A stretch of 64,000 nucleotides of DNA from positions 15,230,754 through 15,294,753 of the forward strand of contig CM042566.1 of NCBI GenBank assembly GCA_023630585.1, in the 5' to 3' direction. Under the pieces are notes generated by a model. That model ran no database searches and was not told the DNA's origin. It worked only from the letters and a program-made list of their open reading frames with translations. The stretch is from Cranoglanis bouderius. Taxonomy: Eukaryota; Chordata; Actinopteri; Siluriformes; Cranoglanididae. Shown piece by piece: positions 63,234 through 64,000 of the stretch (positions are counted from its first letter, which is position 1; each line of letters begins with the position of its first letter). The translations under genes and the position numbers were made by a program.

Positions 63234-64000
63234 AGTGTGTATAGAAAAGAATCACCCCCTTTAAAATAATCACATTTTATTGCTTTTCAGCCTGAAATGA
63301 AGATGAACACAGTTTTTGTTTTAACTCAGTGCAACTTATAACATCCTAACACCAACATGTAGAAAAAAATGAAAAAAACAGAATCACTGAGGTGGAAAAA
63401 GGATCACCCCTTGCTTTAATTTGCCTTAGTTTTTAAATTACAGCCTTTAGTCTGTTGGGATATGTCTCTACTAACTTTGCACATCTAGACTTTGCAATAT
63501 TTCCCCACTCTTCTCTGCAGAACTGCTCAAGTTCAGTTAAATTTGATGGTGACCGTTTGTAGACTGCAGTCTTCAAGTCATTCCACAGATTTTCAATGGG
63601 GTTTAAGTCTGGGCTCTGACTAGGCCATGCAAGGACACTCACCCTTTTCTCCTTCCACCACTGTGTGGTCAGTTTTGCTGTGTGCTTTGGGTCATTGTCA
63701 TGTTGGAAGGTAAACCTTCTTCCCATTGATAACTTTCTGGCAGAGGGCAGCAGATTTTCCTCAAGAATTTGACGGTATTTTGCCCCATCCATTTTCCTTC
63801 TATCCTGACAAGGGCTATTACCACCTCCATGCTTTACTGTAAGCATGGTGTAATTTGAGTTATTTGATGGTGAGCTGTATTGGATTTCCGCCAGACATAT
63901 CGTTTGGTGTTGAGGCCAAATAATTCATCTGACCATAACACCTTTTTCCATGTGGCCTCAGAATCTTCAAGGTGCGTTTTGGCAAAGCTCAGTTGTGGGT
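63234..64000 (-). mobile_element. Tc1/mariner element, family Tc1-K, cut by the window edge
   Basis: CAGTGTGTATAGAAAAGAATC at 63234 is a Tc1 terminus. The transposase follows on the minus strand and continues past 64000. A separate arm fragment of the same family is at 56185-56420. Confidence 0.88.
63433..64000 (-). pseudogene. Tc1-K transposase C-terminal half, partial
   Basis: The frame is open from 63846 to the stop at 63433. It includes MLTVKHGGGNSP, where part of the WGCFS region is deleted, then GAKYRQILEENLLPSARKL, FTFQHDNDPKHTAKL (second Asp), SPDLNPIENLWNDLK (Glu) and LEQFCREEWGNIAKSRCAKL. Upstream, 63860-64000 carries the first catalytic region (VLWSDELFGL-type text) in another frame. 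The N-terminus lies outside the window. The deletion after HGGG makes function unlikely. Confidence 0.85.

Overview
The window is eukaryotic, repeat-dense DNA from a ray-finned fish. It contains at least a dozen Tc1/mariner copies from about ten families, L2-type and RNase-H-bearing LINEs, a gamma/epsilon-like endogenous retrovirus, Ty3/Gypsy and Tf1/sushi-type LTR elements, hAT and CACTA-like elements, and CA/CT/TA microsatellites. The Tc1 load would suit a catfish, but that is inference. I see no host gene I would call with confidence; two short exon-like or promoter-like stretches (44440-44507 and 57040-57420) are flagged as weak candidates. Almost every long open frame is a transposase, Gag, Pol or LINE remnant, or an antisense shadow of one.

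Layout. 1-17600: tRNA-headed SINE fragment, L2 3' tails, Tc1 copies (1131-2310, 5279-7284, 10238-11851, 12250-15437, 16034-17585). The Tc1 at 10238 has a transposase broken by only one visible stop. The Tc1 at 12250 holds a hAT element that itself holds another hAT element. 17713-43455 is one giant nest: a Tc1 split by a Ty3/Gypsy element (LTRs 18598-18749 and 43256-43415, CATG duplication). That element is split by (i) a small CACTA-like element carrying sushi-type element A, (ii) a rearranged endogenous retrovirus with a GAAAT duplication, and (iii) a row of Tc1-type elements, one of which was split by an L2 LINE that later received sushi-type elements B and C. Removing the inserts restores the reading frame at three of these junctions. 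44604-48954: a foldback Tc1 and minus-strand sushi-type copy D. 48955-53930: an I-group LINE (minus) holding a Tc1 with a duplicated inverted flank. 54630-64000: an L1/Tx1-like fragment, AT-rich DNA and three further Tc1 elements.

Main discovery candidate: copies A-D form a non-autonomous LTR-retrotransposon family. Each has LTRs, a sushi-like Gag starting 16-18 nt after the LTR, then long Ser/Pro/Lys-rich tandem peptide repeats and a conserved C-terminal tail, with no pol in any copy. Copies B and C carry, directly after Gag, a C6H2 zinc finger with the exact spacing and key words of the N-terminal finger of methionine aminopeptidase 1 (METAP1), suggesting capture of a host exon. The sequence just inside the 5' LTR (GAATACTCCGCC) is complementary to GCGGAGTATT, which lies about 31 nt after the TATA box in copy A, where the RNA should start. 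That is the geometry expected for Tf1/sushi-type self-primed reverse transcription.
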